Assembly: GCA_964539925.1 (NCBI GenBank)
Contig: CAZILB010000002.1
Location: 1-64,000 of the forward strand
Length of the DNA stretch: 64,000 nucleotides
Reading direction: 5' to 3'
DNA from: DP-20 sp964539925
GTDB taxonomy: Bacteria; Desulfobacterota; Binatia; UBA9968
In this document: positions 1 to 8,926 of the stretch, piece after piece
Numbering within the stretch: position 1 is the stretch's first letter
Layout: each line of letters opens with the position of its first letter
Program-made: the position numbers and the translations under genes
The notes under the pieces: generated by a model
Databases searched by the model: none
What the model was told of the DNA's origin: nothing
What the model saw: only the letters and a program-made list of their open reading frames with translations

Positions 1-54
1 GCCACCTGACTCTGGATCAGGCGATTGAAGGTTCGAGTCCTTCCTCCTCAGCCA
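1..54 (+). tRNA. tRNA-Gln (CTG), 5' end cut off by the window
   Basis: The 3' part of a tRNA is present. The anticodon stem CCTGA/TCAGG closes the loop CTCTGGA, giving anticodon CUG, which reads CAG. The T arm is GAAGG-TTCGAGT-CCTTC, followed by acceptor strand CTCCTCA, discriminator G and an encoded CCA ending at 54. The acceptor 5' strand and most of the D arm lie before base 1. It sits 1 nt from the next tRNA, so the two are probably one transcript. Confidence 0.9.
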
Positions 55-55
55 A

Positions 56-130
56 GGTCCCATCGTCTAGCGGTTAGGACACCGGCCTCTCACGTCGGGA
101 ACACGGGTTCGATTCCCGTTGGGACCACCA
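56..130 (+). tRNA. tRNA-Glu (CTC)
   Basis: Complete cloverleaf. Acceptor GGTCCCA (56-62) pairs with TGGGACC near the 3' end. The anticodon stem CCGGC/GTCGG closes loop CTCTCAC, giving anticodon CUC (Glu, GAG). The T arm is ACGGG-TTCGATT-CCCGT, followed by discriminator A and an encoded CCA at 128-130. No integrase or duplicated 3' end follows, so there is no sign that it served as a phage attachment site. The 277 bases from here to the MFS gene show no other feature. Confidence 0.95.
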
Positions 131-407
131 TTGGCATCTCTTCTACAAAAGCGTCTTGCTGTTTTGCGCCGCAACTTCGGCAAGCCTTCAGCCCCTATCG
201 GACTGCCCCAAATGTCAAAATGGTGTATAACCTCTGCGTTCATCGTGCCAGAGATTCAGTGAATGGCGAGGGAATTTACGATAAATTTCATCGGCCGGAC
301 CCCGATCGAACAAAAGTTACGCAGTAAAGCGGGGATCCGACCGTAAGTAACTTTCATTTCGGGCGCGAAAACGATTCAGCGATTTAACTCCCGGTTTTGA
401 GCCGCGA

Positions 408-1637
408 ATGCTTTTCGCCACGACTTTTCGCGCCTTTCGCCACCGCGATTACTTGATCTTTTGGTGCGGCCTCCTGCTCGGCCACACTGGCACCTTGATT
501 CAAACCACGGCGCAAAGCTGGTTGATTTTTCAATTGACCAACTCGCCCTTTTATCTGGGACTCGAAGGGCTCTGTCTCGGCTTGCCTCGGGTGCTGTTTT
601 CCGCGGTCGGCGGCGCCGTGGTCGATCGCTACGACCGCAAGAAGATCTTCATCATCACCCAGAGCGTTTTTTTTCTCATGGCGCTGTTCATCGGCGTGAT
701 GGATCACCTGGGCGCGATCCGCGTCTGGCATCTTTTGCTGGTCTCCGCACTCACCGGATTCTTCGTGTCCTTCGAGCAACCGGTGCGCCAATCGATTCTG
801 CATTATCTCGTGCCTAAGGCCGATCTGCCCAACGCAGTGACGCTCTATCAAATGGTCTTTAACGGCTCCATGCTGTTCGGCCCCGCCATCGGCGGCCTGC
901 TGATTCCGTGGATCGACACCAAAGGCTGTTTCTTCGTCGCTACCGCGGGAAATCTGATCGTGCTCGCAACCATCTTCATGATCCGTATTCCCAGAGCGAA
1001 ACCTCCGGCGACCAGGAAAAGCCTCACGCGCGACACTGTCGAAGGACTTTCACTGGCGTGGAACACGCCGATCTTTCTTTCGCTTTTTACGGTTCTCGGC
1101 GTTGTCACCTTCTGCACCAAGCCCTATACCCAGTTCATGCCCGTGTTCGCCCGCGATATTCTGGAAGTCGGCGCGCCGGGCCTCGGCCTGTTGCTCATGG
1201 CGCCCGGGGCCGGCGCAATACTTGGCGGCCTCACCCTGGCGTCGGTGCGCCGCTTTCCCAGACCCCATCGCCTGCTCTTCGCTCTCGCCGCGGGCTTCGC
1301 CTCGGCGATTGTCTTGTTCGCACTGTCGCGCACTTTTCCCCTGTCGCTCGTGTTTCTCTTCGCCGCCGGCGCGTTTCAGACCACCTTCCTGTCCTTTACT
1401 GCGACGCTATTGCAGCTTCACGCCGACGAAACCAACCGCGGCCGCATCATGTCGCTGTTCGGCCTGATCAATCGCGGCCTCGGACCGATGGGCAGTTTTC
1501 CCTTCGGCTTGGTGGCCACCGCCATCGGCGCTCCCTGGACCGTCGCCGGCTGCGGATTTTTAACCGCGTCCGCGGTTGCCTATATCGTCCTTTACCGCTC
1601 ACCGCTGAGGCGCGTGAAATCGGTGGGTGAAACCTGA
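408..1637 (+). CDS. MFS transporter (MFS_3/EntS-like)
   Basis: A 409-residue inner-membrane protein with about 12 hydrophobic segments. The loop between the second and third helices reads GGAVVDRYDRKK, the usual MFS loop signature (G-x3-D-R-x-[DG]-R-[KR]). This family (TIGR00900/MFS_3) exports small molecules such as siderophores or drugs by proton antiport. The substrate here cannot be read from sequence. The start at 408 leaves the FRAFRHRDYLIFW lead-in typical of the family, although the ribosome site is weak. It appears monocistronic: the next gene is on the other strand. Confidence 0.85.
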   Translation: MLFATTFRAFRHRDYLIFWCGLLLGHTGTLIQTTAQSWLIFQLTNSPFYLGLEGLCLGLPRVLFSAVGGAVVDRYDRKKIFIITQSVFFLMALFIGVMDHLGAIRVWHLLLVSALTGFFVSFEQPVRQSILHYLVPKADLPNAVTLYQMVFNGSMLFGPAIGGLLIPWIDTKGCFFVATAGNLIVLATIFMIRIPRAKPPATRKSLTRDTVEGLSLAWNTPIFLSLFTVLGVVTFCTKPYTQFMPVFARDILEVGAPGLGLLLMAPGAGAILGGLTLASVRRFPRPHRLLFALAAGFASAIVLFALSRTFPLSLVFLFAAGAFQTTFLSFTATLLQLHADETNRGRIMSLFGLINRGLGPMGSFPFGLVATAIGAPWTVAGCGFLTASAVAYIVLYRSPLRRVKSVGET

Positions 1638-1830
1638 TGACAAGGAGGACGACCGACCGCTTGTCGCTTCAGGGAAGTGAATTGACGAGTGCTCGCGGCC
1701 GAATACAAAACAATAAAGTTCTGAGACGGCAGAGGCAAAACCTTCCCTTAATGATTCAAGGCAGGCATTGCCAAATTGTAAAGCTATCCTGTGCAGAAGT
1801 GCGAATTTGCTCGGGCTGGGCGCGCCGGCT

Positions 1831-2382
1831 TCAGATCTTCCCCTGCGAGCGCAGGTGGTCGATGCGCTGGCGGATGATTTCGCCCAAATCTGAAGTCGGC
1901 AGACCGTCGGGCACCTGGATCGATTCCGCGCCCAGTTGAACCAGTTTTTCATTCAGGCTGTAAAGCCCGGAGCGAATGCGGTCATAATCTTGCAGATACT
2001 GCCGGCAGGCAAGAATATTGTCGTCGATCTCTTCAAGGCATTTGGCCAGCCGGCGGCTCTCTTGGCTGAAGGACTGTCGCAAGTGATCGATGTTCGCCTG
2101 GATGATTTGCTCTTCCACGGGCCGTATCTGCTTGGCGATTTCGCTTTTCATGTCCTGGAGAGCCTGCAGCAGGCGCTCGTAAGATTGTTCCTCTCTCATA
2201 AGATCCTCCGGCATTTGTAATCTCGGTTCGCGCGTTGAAAGGTAGTGCTGCGCCAGAGACTCCGACACTCTCTTCCTGATCAGCATCAAGGCCGCCTGCG
2301 TATCGCGGATCCGGTCATCGAGACACGAATCATCGGCGATCAGATGGACCAGCTTTTCGACCGGACCTCGTGCGAGGGTCAT
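1831..2382 (-). CDS. hypothetical helical protein
   Basis: A 183-residue soluble protein I do not recognise. It has no signal peptide or membrane segment. It is rich in Glu, Gln, Arg and Leu with long predicted helices, likely coiled coil across roughly residues 40-150 (for example EEQSYERLLQALQDMKSE). Three or four cysteines are scattered without a CxxC pair. I chose ATG 2382 because an AGAGAG purine run lies just upstream; an upstream start at 2430 would add 16 residues. No neighbour suggests a function. The bases 1638-1830 and 2383-2602 on either side contain nothing I can identify. Confidence 0.55.
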   Translation of the reverse strand: MTLARGPVEKLVHLIADDSCLDDRIRDTQAALMLIRKRVSESLAQHYLSTREPRLQMPEDLMREEQSYERLLQALQDMKSEIAKQIRPVEEQIIQANIDHLRQSFSQESRRLAKCLEEIDDNILACRQYLQDYDRIRSGLYSLNEKLVQLGAESIQVPDGLPTSDLGEIIRQRIDHLRSQGKI

Positions 2383-2602
2383 AGCTCTCTCCGCGGGAAT
2401 TCCGACTCTTCGCCATGCAAATCGGCACAAATTGCATCATCGTTCCCGTATTTCTTATTCAGTTTGGCGGGAAACTGCAAGAACGTGAGCAACGGGGTAA
2501 TTTGAAGAATTGTTTACGATCCGGGATCGCGATTACGAGGGAATTTTTGTCCTGAAATGAGCCTCCATGGACAACAATGTCCATTGGAGGAGGACAGCGC
2601 GC

Positions 2603-2950
2603 TCACCCCTTATCCGGCTTGCCCTGCTCGCCGAGCTGGCGCTTCCAGCCGAGCGTGCGCGCCTTCGCGCCGATCTCTTCGGCCTCTGCGATCATGCCCT
2701 TTCGCTGGTAGAAAATCGACAGGCTGGTGTAGGCCAACTCGTCTTCGGGAGCCGCCTCGACCAACTTTTTGCCGACTTCTATGGCCTGATCGAGTTTTTC
2801 CTGGTGCGCGTAGGTCATCGCCAGCGCATGCAGCGCGTCAGCATAGGCGGGGTCCAGGGCGAGCGCTCGCTCATAGGCGGCGACCGCTTCGTCGAGCTGG
2901 TTTTGGGCGAAGTATTCCATCCCTTGGTTGTAATGGTCTTCTTTGCTCAT
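2603..2950 (-). CDS. TPR repeat protein
   Basis: A 115-residue protein made of about three tetratricopeptide repeats. The repeat signature is clear, for instance AVAAYERALALDPAYADALHA (around residues 23-43), followed by a second repeat around EKLDQAIEVGKKLVEAAP. TPRs are protein-protein scaffolds with no catalysis. It starts 7 nt after the stop of the PAS-receiver gene on the same strand, so the two are probably co-transcribed and this protein may act as a partner of that signalling protein. The partner role is inference. Confidence 0.8.
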   Translation of the reverse strand: MSKEDHYNQGMEYFAQNQLDEAVAAYERALALDPAYADALHALAMTYAHQEKLDQAIEVGKKLVEAAPEDELAYTSLSIFYQRKGMIAEAEEIGAKARTLGWKRQLGEQGKPDKG

Positions 2951-2957
2951 GGAACAA

Positions 2958-4112
2958 TCAGCGGACTTTCACGTTTCGGTCGGAATTGTCTTCGGATGGA
3001 GTATATGAAGCCCGGCCGCTTTGGGCCTCTTCCGAACGGCATTGCTGCAGAAGAATTTTCTTCAGCATCGCCGGATTGACCGGCTTCTTGAATATCACGC
3101 CCTGCAACCCTTGCAGGCAACTGCGCTTGATAATGTGATCCTTGTCGTAATTAAACGCCGTCATCAAAACCACGGGCAGCTCGGGAGTGGCGTTTTTCAC
3201 CGTCTGATAGAGCTCGTAGCCGTCCATGTCGGGCATGACGACGTCGCTCAATACAAGATCAAATTTCTCACGCCGCAAATATTCCATGGCCGACACGCCG
3301 GACGCGGCGGTCTCGATGCAACAGCGCTCGGCCTCGAGCAGATCCTTGAGAGACTCGCAGATGCCGGCGTCGTCGTCCACGATCAAGACGCGCAGGCCGC
3401 TAAGAGGATACCGCTCGTCGTGCTTTGGTCGCTCGCAAGGCTTGGCGGCGCCGTCCACGTGAAGGTCGGTCATCATCTTGCCGTTCAAGTATTCCCTGGT
3501 TCCGTACTCGCCCTCTTCCGCCATCTGGCTGATTCGTCCGGTGATGTCCTGGATTTTTCTTACCTGGGAGGCTACCGATTCGAGCCGATCCGACTCGACG
3601 AGGTAGTCCTCGTCGTTGGCCACTCGATTGACATACTGGCTTAGCAACTCCACTTGGTTGACCAGCACCTCCAACGAATTGTTGATTTCATGGGAGACGC
3701 CGATGGCAATTTCGGCCAATGTCACCATTCGATCGCGCCGCCTGATAGCGCGGATATCTTTGGCGAAGCCGATCGAACCAACCTCACCGCCCTGTTCGTC
3801 GTAAATGATCGAAGCGGAGATCGCCACCGGTATTTCTTCGCCTTTTTTAGTCTTGAACACCGTCTCGAAATTTCGAATCCGCCCCTTGCCCTCGCCGGCC
3901 TCGGCGCGCATGGCGCTCATGACGCGGCGCGCTTCTTCCATGCTTGGATAGATTTCCAGCACGTTCTTGCCTAAAACCTCTTCGTAGGCGAAGTCGAGAT
4001 TCTGGCGCGCGCCGTCGTTGTAGAAGGTAATCGTGCCCTGTCTATCAACCGCTATGATAATGTCAGGGCAACTCTCGACGAGCTTCTGAAAGTATTGAAC
4101 AGGTAGGGCCAT
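2958..4112 (-). CDS. PAS-HisKA-receiver signalling protein lacking an ATPase domain
   Basis: 384 residues. An N-terminal PAS sensor spans about residues 5-125 (IIAVDRQGTITFYND start). A histidine-kinase dimerisation helix pair follows at about 130-200, with the H-box GVSHEINNSL placing the acceptor at His141. Next comes a short linker, then a receiver domain from about 238-362 with IVDDD acidic residues, phosphoacceptor Asp290 in LSDVVMPDMDG, and a late Lys in FKKPVNP. A complete hybrid kinase would carry a HATPase_c domain of about 110 residues between HisKA and the receiver. The 35-residue linker cannot hold one. The protein therefore probably cannot phosphorylate itself and would depend on another kinase or work in a phosphorelay. 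It is transcribed with the downstream TPR gene. Confidence 0.85.
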   Translation of the reverse strand: MALPVQYFQKLVESCPDIIIAVDRQGTITFYNDGARQNLDFAYEEVLGKNVLEIYPSMEEARRVMSAMRAEAGEGKGRIRNFETVFKTKKGEEIPVAISASIIYDEQGGEVGSIGFAKDIRAIRRRDRMVTLAEIAIGVSHEINNSLEVLVNQVELLSQYVNRVANDEDYLVESDRLESVASQVRKIQDITGRISQMAEEGEYGTREYLNGKMMTDLHVDGAAKPCERPKHDERYPLSGLRVLIVDDDAGICESLKDLLEAERCCIETAASGVSAMEYLRREKFDLVLSDVVMPDMDGYELYQTVKNATPELPVVLMTAFNYDKDHIIKRSCLQGLQGVIFKKPVNPAMLKKILLQQCRSEEAQSGRASYTPSEDNSDRNVKVR

Positions 4113-4263
4113 ACGACCTTGCTGGTATCACACATCATAGTTCCAACGGCACCGCCAATGCAAGACCTGATCAATGCATCGCAGCCACCGGACCGTTTCG
4201 ACAAACCGGGCGCTGAGCGAAAAAACTGAAGCGGCGGTCAACCGTAAACTCAAATCCCCAATC

Positions 4264-5991
4264 TCAGCTCGCCGGCCGCGCGTCGATAATCTTGAGTTCC
4301 ACACTTGACGCGCCTTTCCATTGGTTTTCGCTCAGCCGATAGGCCACGTCGATTCGCTCGCCCGGCGCCCCTGGAAAAGCCTCGTCTACGCCGAAAATGA
4401 CCCCCCCCACCATCTGGCCGCCCTGGCGCAACCGGAAACGCACTCCCGCCGAAAATACCTTGCGTTCGCAAACCTCGACGCCGGCCGTCATAAAGACCGG
4501 CTCGGGATTGCCAATGCCGTAGGGCTGCAACAGTTCCAGCTCGCGCAGTAGCGGCAGGCCGATATCCGCGAATTCGAGGGCCGCGTCGATTTCGAGCCGC
4601 GGCGCCAGATCGTGCGGCGACAGCAATTGCCGCGCCGCGTCTTCGAAAGATTCCGCGAAGCGCGTCAAGTTCTCCGGCTTGATCGACAGGCCGCCGGCAA
4701 ACTCGTGGCCGCCGAACTTCTCGAGGCTGTCGGCGCAAAGCCTAAATCCCTCAACCATCGGAAAACCGCGGATGCTGCGCGCCGACCCCTTGCCCTCGCC
4801 TTGATGGAAACCGATGACCACCGTCGGACGGTGAAAGCGCTCGACGATGCGCGAAGCGACGATGCCGAGAACCCCGGGATGCCAGCCTTCTCCGGCAAGC
4901 ACCAGTGAGTAACGTTTGCCGCCGCCGAACACCACTTCGGCTTGGGCCAAAGCCCACTGCAAGACTTCGGCTTCCAATCCGCGACGCTCCTGGTTGTGGT
5001 CGTTCAGTTCCCGGGCGATTCTCAGCGCCACGTCGGTGGAATCGGTAGTCAGCAATTCGACCACTTTGACGCCGTAGTCGACCCGGCCTGCGGCATTGAT
5101 GCGCGGGCCCAGCCGAAACCCTACCTGTCCGGCGCTTACCGCGCCGGCGGGAATACCCGACACTTGCTTTAATGCGACGATACCCGGACGCACCGAGCCC
5201 GCCAACTCCGCGAGACCGCGGCGAATCAGTGTTCGATTGACGCCGGTCAAGGGCACCATATCGGCGATCGTGCCCAGAGCAACGATGTCGAGATAACGCC
5301 GAAGGTCGGGGGCGGATGCGCCAACAAACCAGCCCCGCTCGCGCAGCTTGGCGCGCAGGCCGATGACCAGGTAAAAAGCGAGACCGGCCGCGCAAAGCCC
5401 CTTGTCGGGAAACGAACAATCGCGCCGATGGGGATTGACAATGGCCACGGCGGGGGGTAGTTCTTCCGGCGGCTGATGATGGTCCACGACGACGACATCG
5501 AGTCCCATTTGATTCGCAACGGCTACTTCGCGGGCATTCGAAATGCCGCAATCGACGGTGATCACTAGATCGACGCCATTCTCCTTGAGCCGCGCGAGGC
5601 CGGTGCCATTGAGGCCGTAACCCTCTTCGATGCGATGGGGCACGTGATAGACCGGCTCGACGCCGATTTCGCGCAAAAAGGACACCAGCACCGAGGCTCC
5701 GGTGGTGCCGTCGACGTCGTAGTCGCCCCAGACGCCGATTCGCTCTTTGTTTTGGATCGCTGCGACGATGCGCCGCACCGCGGCCTCCATACCCGCCATC
5801 TCGAAGGGCGAGGGCAAATCCCGGCTCAGGCTGGAGGAAAGATAGCGCCGCGCCGGGCCGACATCACCGTAACCGCGCAGCGCGATGAGGTGCGCGAGCA
5901 AAGGCGAGATTTTCAACTGTTCGGCGTGATGCCCCGCCTTGTTCTCGGCGGCTTCTTTGAGGATCCAGCGCCGGACAAGCTCACTCGGCAT
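4264..5991 (-). CDS. recJ: single-stranded-DNA-specific exonuclease RecJ
   Basis: 575 residues, normal for RecJ. The DHH phosphoesterase motifs are present in order: GDYDVDG (about 89-95), VDCGIS (about 146-151) and VVVVDHH (about 166-172). The DHHA1 domain with GKGSARSI and GGHEFAGG follows, then the C-terminal OB fold. The enzyme degrades single-stranded DNA 5'-3' with metal ions and serves recombination and mismatch repair. It is the last gene of a tgt-yajC-secD-secF-recJ run, 36 nt after secF, an order seen in several Proteobacteria-related lineages. Confidence 0.95.
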   Translation of the reverse strand: MPSELVRRWILKEAAENKAGHHAEQLKISPLLAHLIALRGYGDVGPARRYLSSSLSRDLPSPFEMAGMEAAVRRIVAAIQNKERIGVWGDYDVDGTTGASVLVSFLREIGVEPVYHVPHRIEEGYGLNGTGLARLKENGVDLVITVDCGISNAREVAVANQMGLDVVVVDHHQPPEELPPAVAIVNPHRRDCSFPDKGLCAAGLAFYLVIGLRAKLRERGWFVGASAPDLRRYLDIVALGTIADMVPLTGVNRTLIRRGLAELAGSVRPGIVALKQVSGIPAGAVSAGQVGFRLGPRINAAGRVDYGVKVVELLTTDSTDVALRIARELNDHNQERRGLEAEVLQWALAQAEVVFGGGKRYSLVLAGEGWHPGVLGIVASRIVERFHRPTVVIGFHQGEGKGSARSIRGFPMVEGFRLCADSLEKFGGHEFAGGLSIKPENLTRFAESFEDAARQLLSPHDLAPRLEIDAALEFADIGLPLLRELELLQPYGIGNPEPVFMTAGVEVCERKVFSAGVRFRLRQGGQMVGGVIFGVDEAFPGAPGERIDVAYRLSENQWKGASSVELKIIDARPAS

Positions 5992-6027
5992 CGGGCCAAC
6001 ACCTGTCTCGTTGTGCGCGATTTGCCG

Positions 6028-6951
6028 TCATCGCCGTAAGCTGCCGCCCCACATGAGAATGACCGGGCTGGCGATGAAGATCGTCGAATAGACACCGGAA
6101 ACGAAACCCACCAGCAAAGCAAAGGCAAATGGCCTGATCACCGGACCGCCCAAGATATAAAGCGCCAACAGCACCATCAGAGCCGTACCCGTGGTCAGGA
6201 TGGTTCGGCTCAAAGTTTCGTTGATGCTGGTATTCACGATGTTTTCCAGCGATTCCCTGCGAATCTTTCTCAGGTTCTCGCGAATACGGTCGCAAATCAC
6301 CACAGTATCATTGACCGAAAACCCGACGACCGTCAGCAAAGCTGCAACCACGGTAAGGTCAAATTCGTAATTGGCCAACATCAATGCCCCGACGGTGATT
6401 AAAAGATCGTGGACCAGTGCGATCACGGCGCCGATAGCGAAATTTAAGCCGAACCGCGCGCCGAAGGCCGAGCCGAAGCGAATCCAGATATACACGCCCA
6501 TCATGATCGTTGCTGCAATGACCGACATGGTGCCGCGGAAACGTAAATCTTCTCCGACTTTCGGGCCGACGTATTCCACCCGACGTACTTCGAATCGATC
6601 GGCGCCGAAGCGGTCGGTGAGCGTCGTTTTGATTTGCTCGTTCAACGTGGCGATATCGAGTCCGACCTTCTCCACCCGTATGAGGTATTCGTTGGCTCCT
6701 TCCTGGCCGAAATCTTGAATCACGCTGCCGCCCAGTTGGACGGTATCGAGCGCCTGGCGGATATCTTGACTAGTGGTCCTCTCGGCAAATCTCAATTGAA
6801 CCAGCGTGCCGCCGGCGAAATCGACGCCCAGTCTTGGACCCTGGATGAATAGAAATGCGAGCACCATCAAATTCGCCGCGGAAGAAAGAACCAAAGCGAC
6901 TTTGCGGTAACGCGTAAACGGGATCTTGGTCCCCGGTTTAATCAGCTCCAT
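6028..6951 (-). CDS. secF: protein translocase subunit SecF
   Basis: 307 residues from ATG 6951, which has a GGGGAG ribosome site 4 nt upstream and leaves 8 nt after secD. SecF and SecD form the membrane complex that uses the proton gradient to finish export through SecYEG. The first periplasmic-domain motif GVDFAGGTLVQLRF is present. So is the membrane signature SVNDTVVICDRIRENLR, and the six transmembrane segments expected of the family. SecD lies directly upstream, and the pair is encoded as two genes rather than a fusion. Confidence 0.97.
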   Translation of the reverse strand: MELIKPGTKIPFTRYRKVALVLSSAANLMVLAFLFIQGPRLGVDFAGGTLVQLRFAERTTSQDIRQALDTVQLGGSVIQDFGQEGANEYLIRVEKVGLDIATLNEQIKTTLTDRFGADRFEVRRVEYVGPKVGEDLRFRGTMSVIAATIMMGVYIWIRFGSAFGARFGLNFAIGAVIALVHDLLITVGALMLANYEFDLTVVAALLTVVGFSVNDTVVICDRIRENLRKIRRESLENIVNTSINETLSRTILTTGTALMVLLALYILGGPVIRPFAFALLVGFVSGVYSTIFIASPVILMWGGSLRR

Positions 6952-6959
6952 ACGCTCCC

Positions 6960-8564
6960 CTAGATACTGATCCGCTCCAACCTGCGCTTCATCAAGCGAA
7001 ATTCGTAATGAGTTTTGGTTAGATAGACGGCTGTGATGACGGTGGAGAGAATGCCGATGCACAGGGTTACGGCAAAGCCCTTGATGGGTCCCGTGCCGAA
7101 CTGGAACAGGATCACACCGGAAAGAAAAGTCGTGATGTTGGAATCCAGAATCGCCGGCAGCGCGTTTTGATAACCGGTTTCGATTGCCGAGCGCACCGCC
7201 CGCCCGGCTCTGAGTTCCTCGCGAATTCGTTCATTGATCAGAACGTTGGCGTCCACAGCCATGCCGACGGTCAGAACGATGCCGGCGATACCGGGCAGTG
7301 TCAGCACGGCCTGCAGTCCGGCCAAAAGCGCGACCAGGTAGAGAATATTAAAGACCAAGGCGACCACGGCCACCAGGCCGGCCCCTTTATAGTAAGCGAC
7401 CATGAAGAGCACCACCAGGATGCCTCCAACGATAAACGACGTGATGCCCTGCTGAATGGAATCCTGACCCAGCGAGGGGCCGACGGTTCGCTCTTCGACA
7501 ATCTCCACCGGTGCCGGCAACGCTCCGGCCCTGAGCACGATCGCCAGGTCGCGCGCTTCCCTCAAATCGAAACTCCCTGTAATCGACGCACGGCCGCCGC
7601 CGATACGTTCCTGAATCACCGGCGCCGAATAGACGTTGTTGTCGAGCACGATCGCCAGGCGCCGCCTCACGTTGGCGGCGGTGATCTGTTCAAAGACTTT
7701 CGCGCCGGAGCTGTTGAGAATCAGCTCGACATACGGCCCCTGCAACTGTTCGCTCGGCCGTACGCGCGCATCCTGAATATATTCGCCGGTCATCAGCGTG
7801 CGCGACTCCACGACGTAGGGAATCCTTTCTCCGGGAAATCCCCCCACGCCTCTGCCGGCTTGACCGTAGAGAATCTGGCGCCCCGGAGGCGGGCCGGTCT
7901 TGAGAGCCTGTTCCGCATCAACGCCGTCGTCCACCAGCTTGAATTCGAGCAACGCGGTCTTGCCGATGATATCCTTGGCCCGCTGCGGATCTTGAATGCC
8001 TGGAAGCTGGACGAGAATATCGTGCTGGCCGTGGCGCTGAATAATCGGTTCGCTGACGCCGAATTGATCGATGCGGTTACGGATCGTTTCCAGAGACTGG
8101 TCCACCGTATAATCGCGCAAAGAGCGGAATTCCTCTTTGCTGAGCGTCAGAAAGAAATCCGTCCCTCCCTCGACCGTCTGGGGCGTCTTGGCCTCCACCA
8201 GATTGCCGAAATCGCTTTTGAGAATTCCCCGCGCCCGCTCCGCCTGGTCCCCCGGCGCCTTCACCTGCAATAACGTCCCCTCGATACGCTCGACCGCGAC
8301 ACGGGCCAGGCCCCGCTCGCGCATCGTGGTAGCCAGCTCGCCGCGAATCCGCTCAATATGGTTTTCGATCGCGGTATCGACTTTGACCTCGAGCACCAGA
8401 TGGCTACCGCCCTGAAGATCCAGGCCTAGATGAATTTTCTCCGTCGGCAAAAATGTTCCCCACCAACTCGGCAATGAGGGGACAAATGTGGGCACCACGA
8501 AAAACACGGCGAGAAAAGTGGCGATGCCGAACAAGGTGACTCGCGTAAGCACGGCCCGGCGCAT
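6960..8564 (-). CDS. secD: protein translocase subunit SecD
   Basis: 534 residues from ATG 8564, preceded by AAAGGA. An N-terminal membrane helix is followed by the P1 motif LGLDLQGGSHLVLEV, a long periplasmic region, and five further membrane segments. The conserved AVDANVLINERIREEL sits in the membrane domain. It works with SecF to drive late steps of Sec export. Only 4 nt separate it from yajC, consistent with one yajC-secD-secF transcript. Confidence 0.97.
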   Translation of the reverse strand: MRRAVLTRVTLFGIATFLAVFFVVPTFVPSLPSWWGTFLPTEKIHLGLDLQGGSHLVLEVKVDTAIENHIERIRGELATTMRERGLARVAVERIEGTLLQVKAPGDQAERARGILKSDFGNLVEAKTPQTVEGGTDFFLTLSKEEFRSLRDYTVDQSLETIRNRIDQFGVSEPIIQRHGQHDILVQLPGIQDPQRAKDIIGKTALLEFKLVDDGVDAEQALKTGPPPGRQILYGQAGRGVGGFPGERIPYVVESRTLMTGEYIQDARVRPSEQLQGPYVELILNSSGAKVFEQITAANVRRRLAIVLDNNVYSAPVIQERIGGGRASITGSFDLREARDLAIVLRAGALPAPVEIVEERTVGPSLGQDSIQQGITSFIVGGILVVLFMVAYYKGAGLVAVVALVFNILYLVALLAGLQAVLTLPGIAGIVLTVGMAVDANVLINERIREELRAGRAVRSAIETGYQNALPAILDSNITTFLSGVILFQFGTGPIKGFAVTLCIGILSTVITAVYLTKTHYEFRLMKRRLERISI

Positions 8565-8568
8565 GGGC

Positions 8569-8904
8569 TTAGTCCTTTCCTTCTTTGGCTGGTGTTTTCT
8601 CGGGAGTGATGACGGCGGAAATTTGCGGTCGGTGAACGCGGATTCGGACGTTCGGCGCAATCTCCAAAGTCACCACAGTTTCTTTTAAATCCACTATTTT
8701 ACCGTAAATTCCACCGGAGGTCATGACCTCGTCGTTCCTTTTCAGCTTCGCGAGCAGCTCTTGATGCTGCTTGACCTTTCTTTGCTGCGGCCGGATCACC
8801 ATGAAATACATGATGACGAAGATCAGAATAAACGGGAATATCGTCACCAGCGGTCCAGGCCCGGTCGCCCCCGGCGCCGCCTGGGCGAACGCAATATCGA
8901 TCAT
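8569..8904 (-). CDS. yajC: preprotein translocase subunit YajC
   Basis: 111 residues from ATG 8904, which has a strong TAGGAGGA site. A single N-terminal membrane helix (FPFILIFVIMYFMVI) is followed by the family hallmark RPQQRK and then KRNDEVMTSGGIYGKIV in the cytoplasmic domain. YajC is an accessory of the SecDF complex. The tail after about residue 100 is charged (EKTPAKEGKD) and variable. Confidence 0.95.
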   Translation of the reverse strand: MIDIAFAQAAPGATGPGPLVTIFPFILIFVIMYFMVIRPQQRKVKQHQELLAKLKRNDEVMTSGGIYGKIVDLKETVVTLEIAPNVRIRVHRPQISAVITPEKTPAKEGKD

Positions 8905-8926
8905 GAATCCTCCTAAGTCTGTGACC

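Noticed and set aside
1..407. tRNA-associated integration site
   Set aside because: No integrase, no duplicated tRNA 3' end and no change of gene content follow tRNA-Glu.
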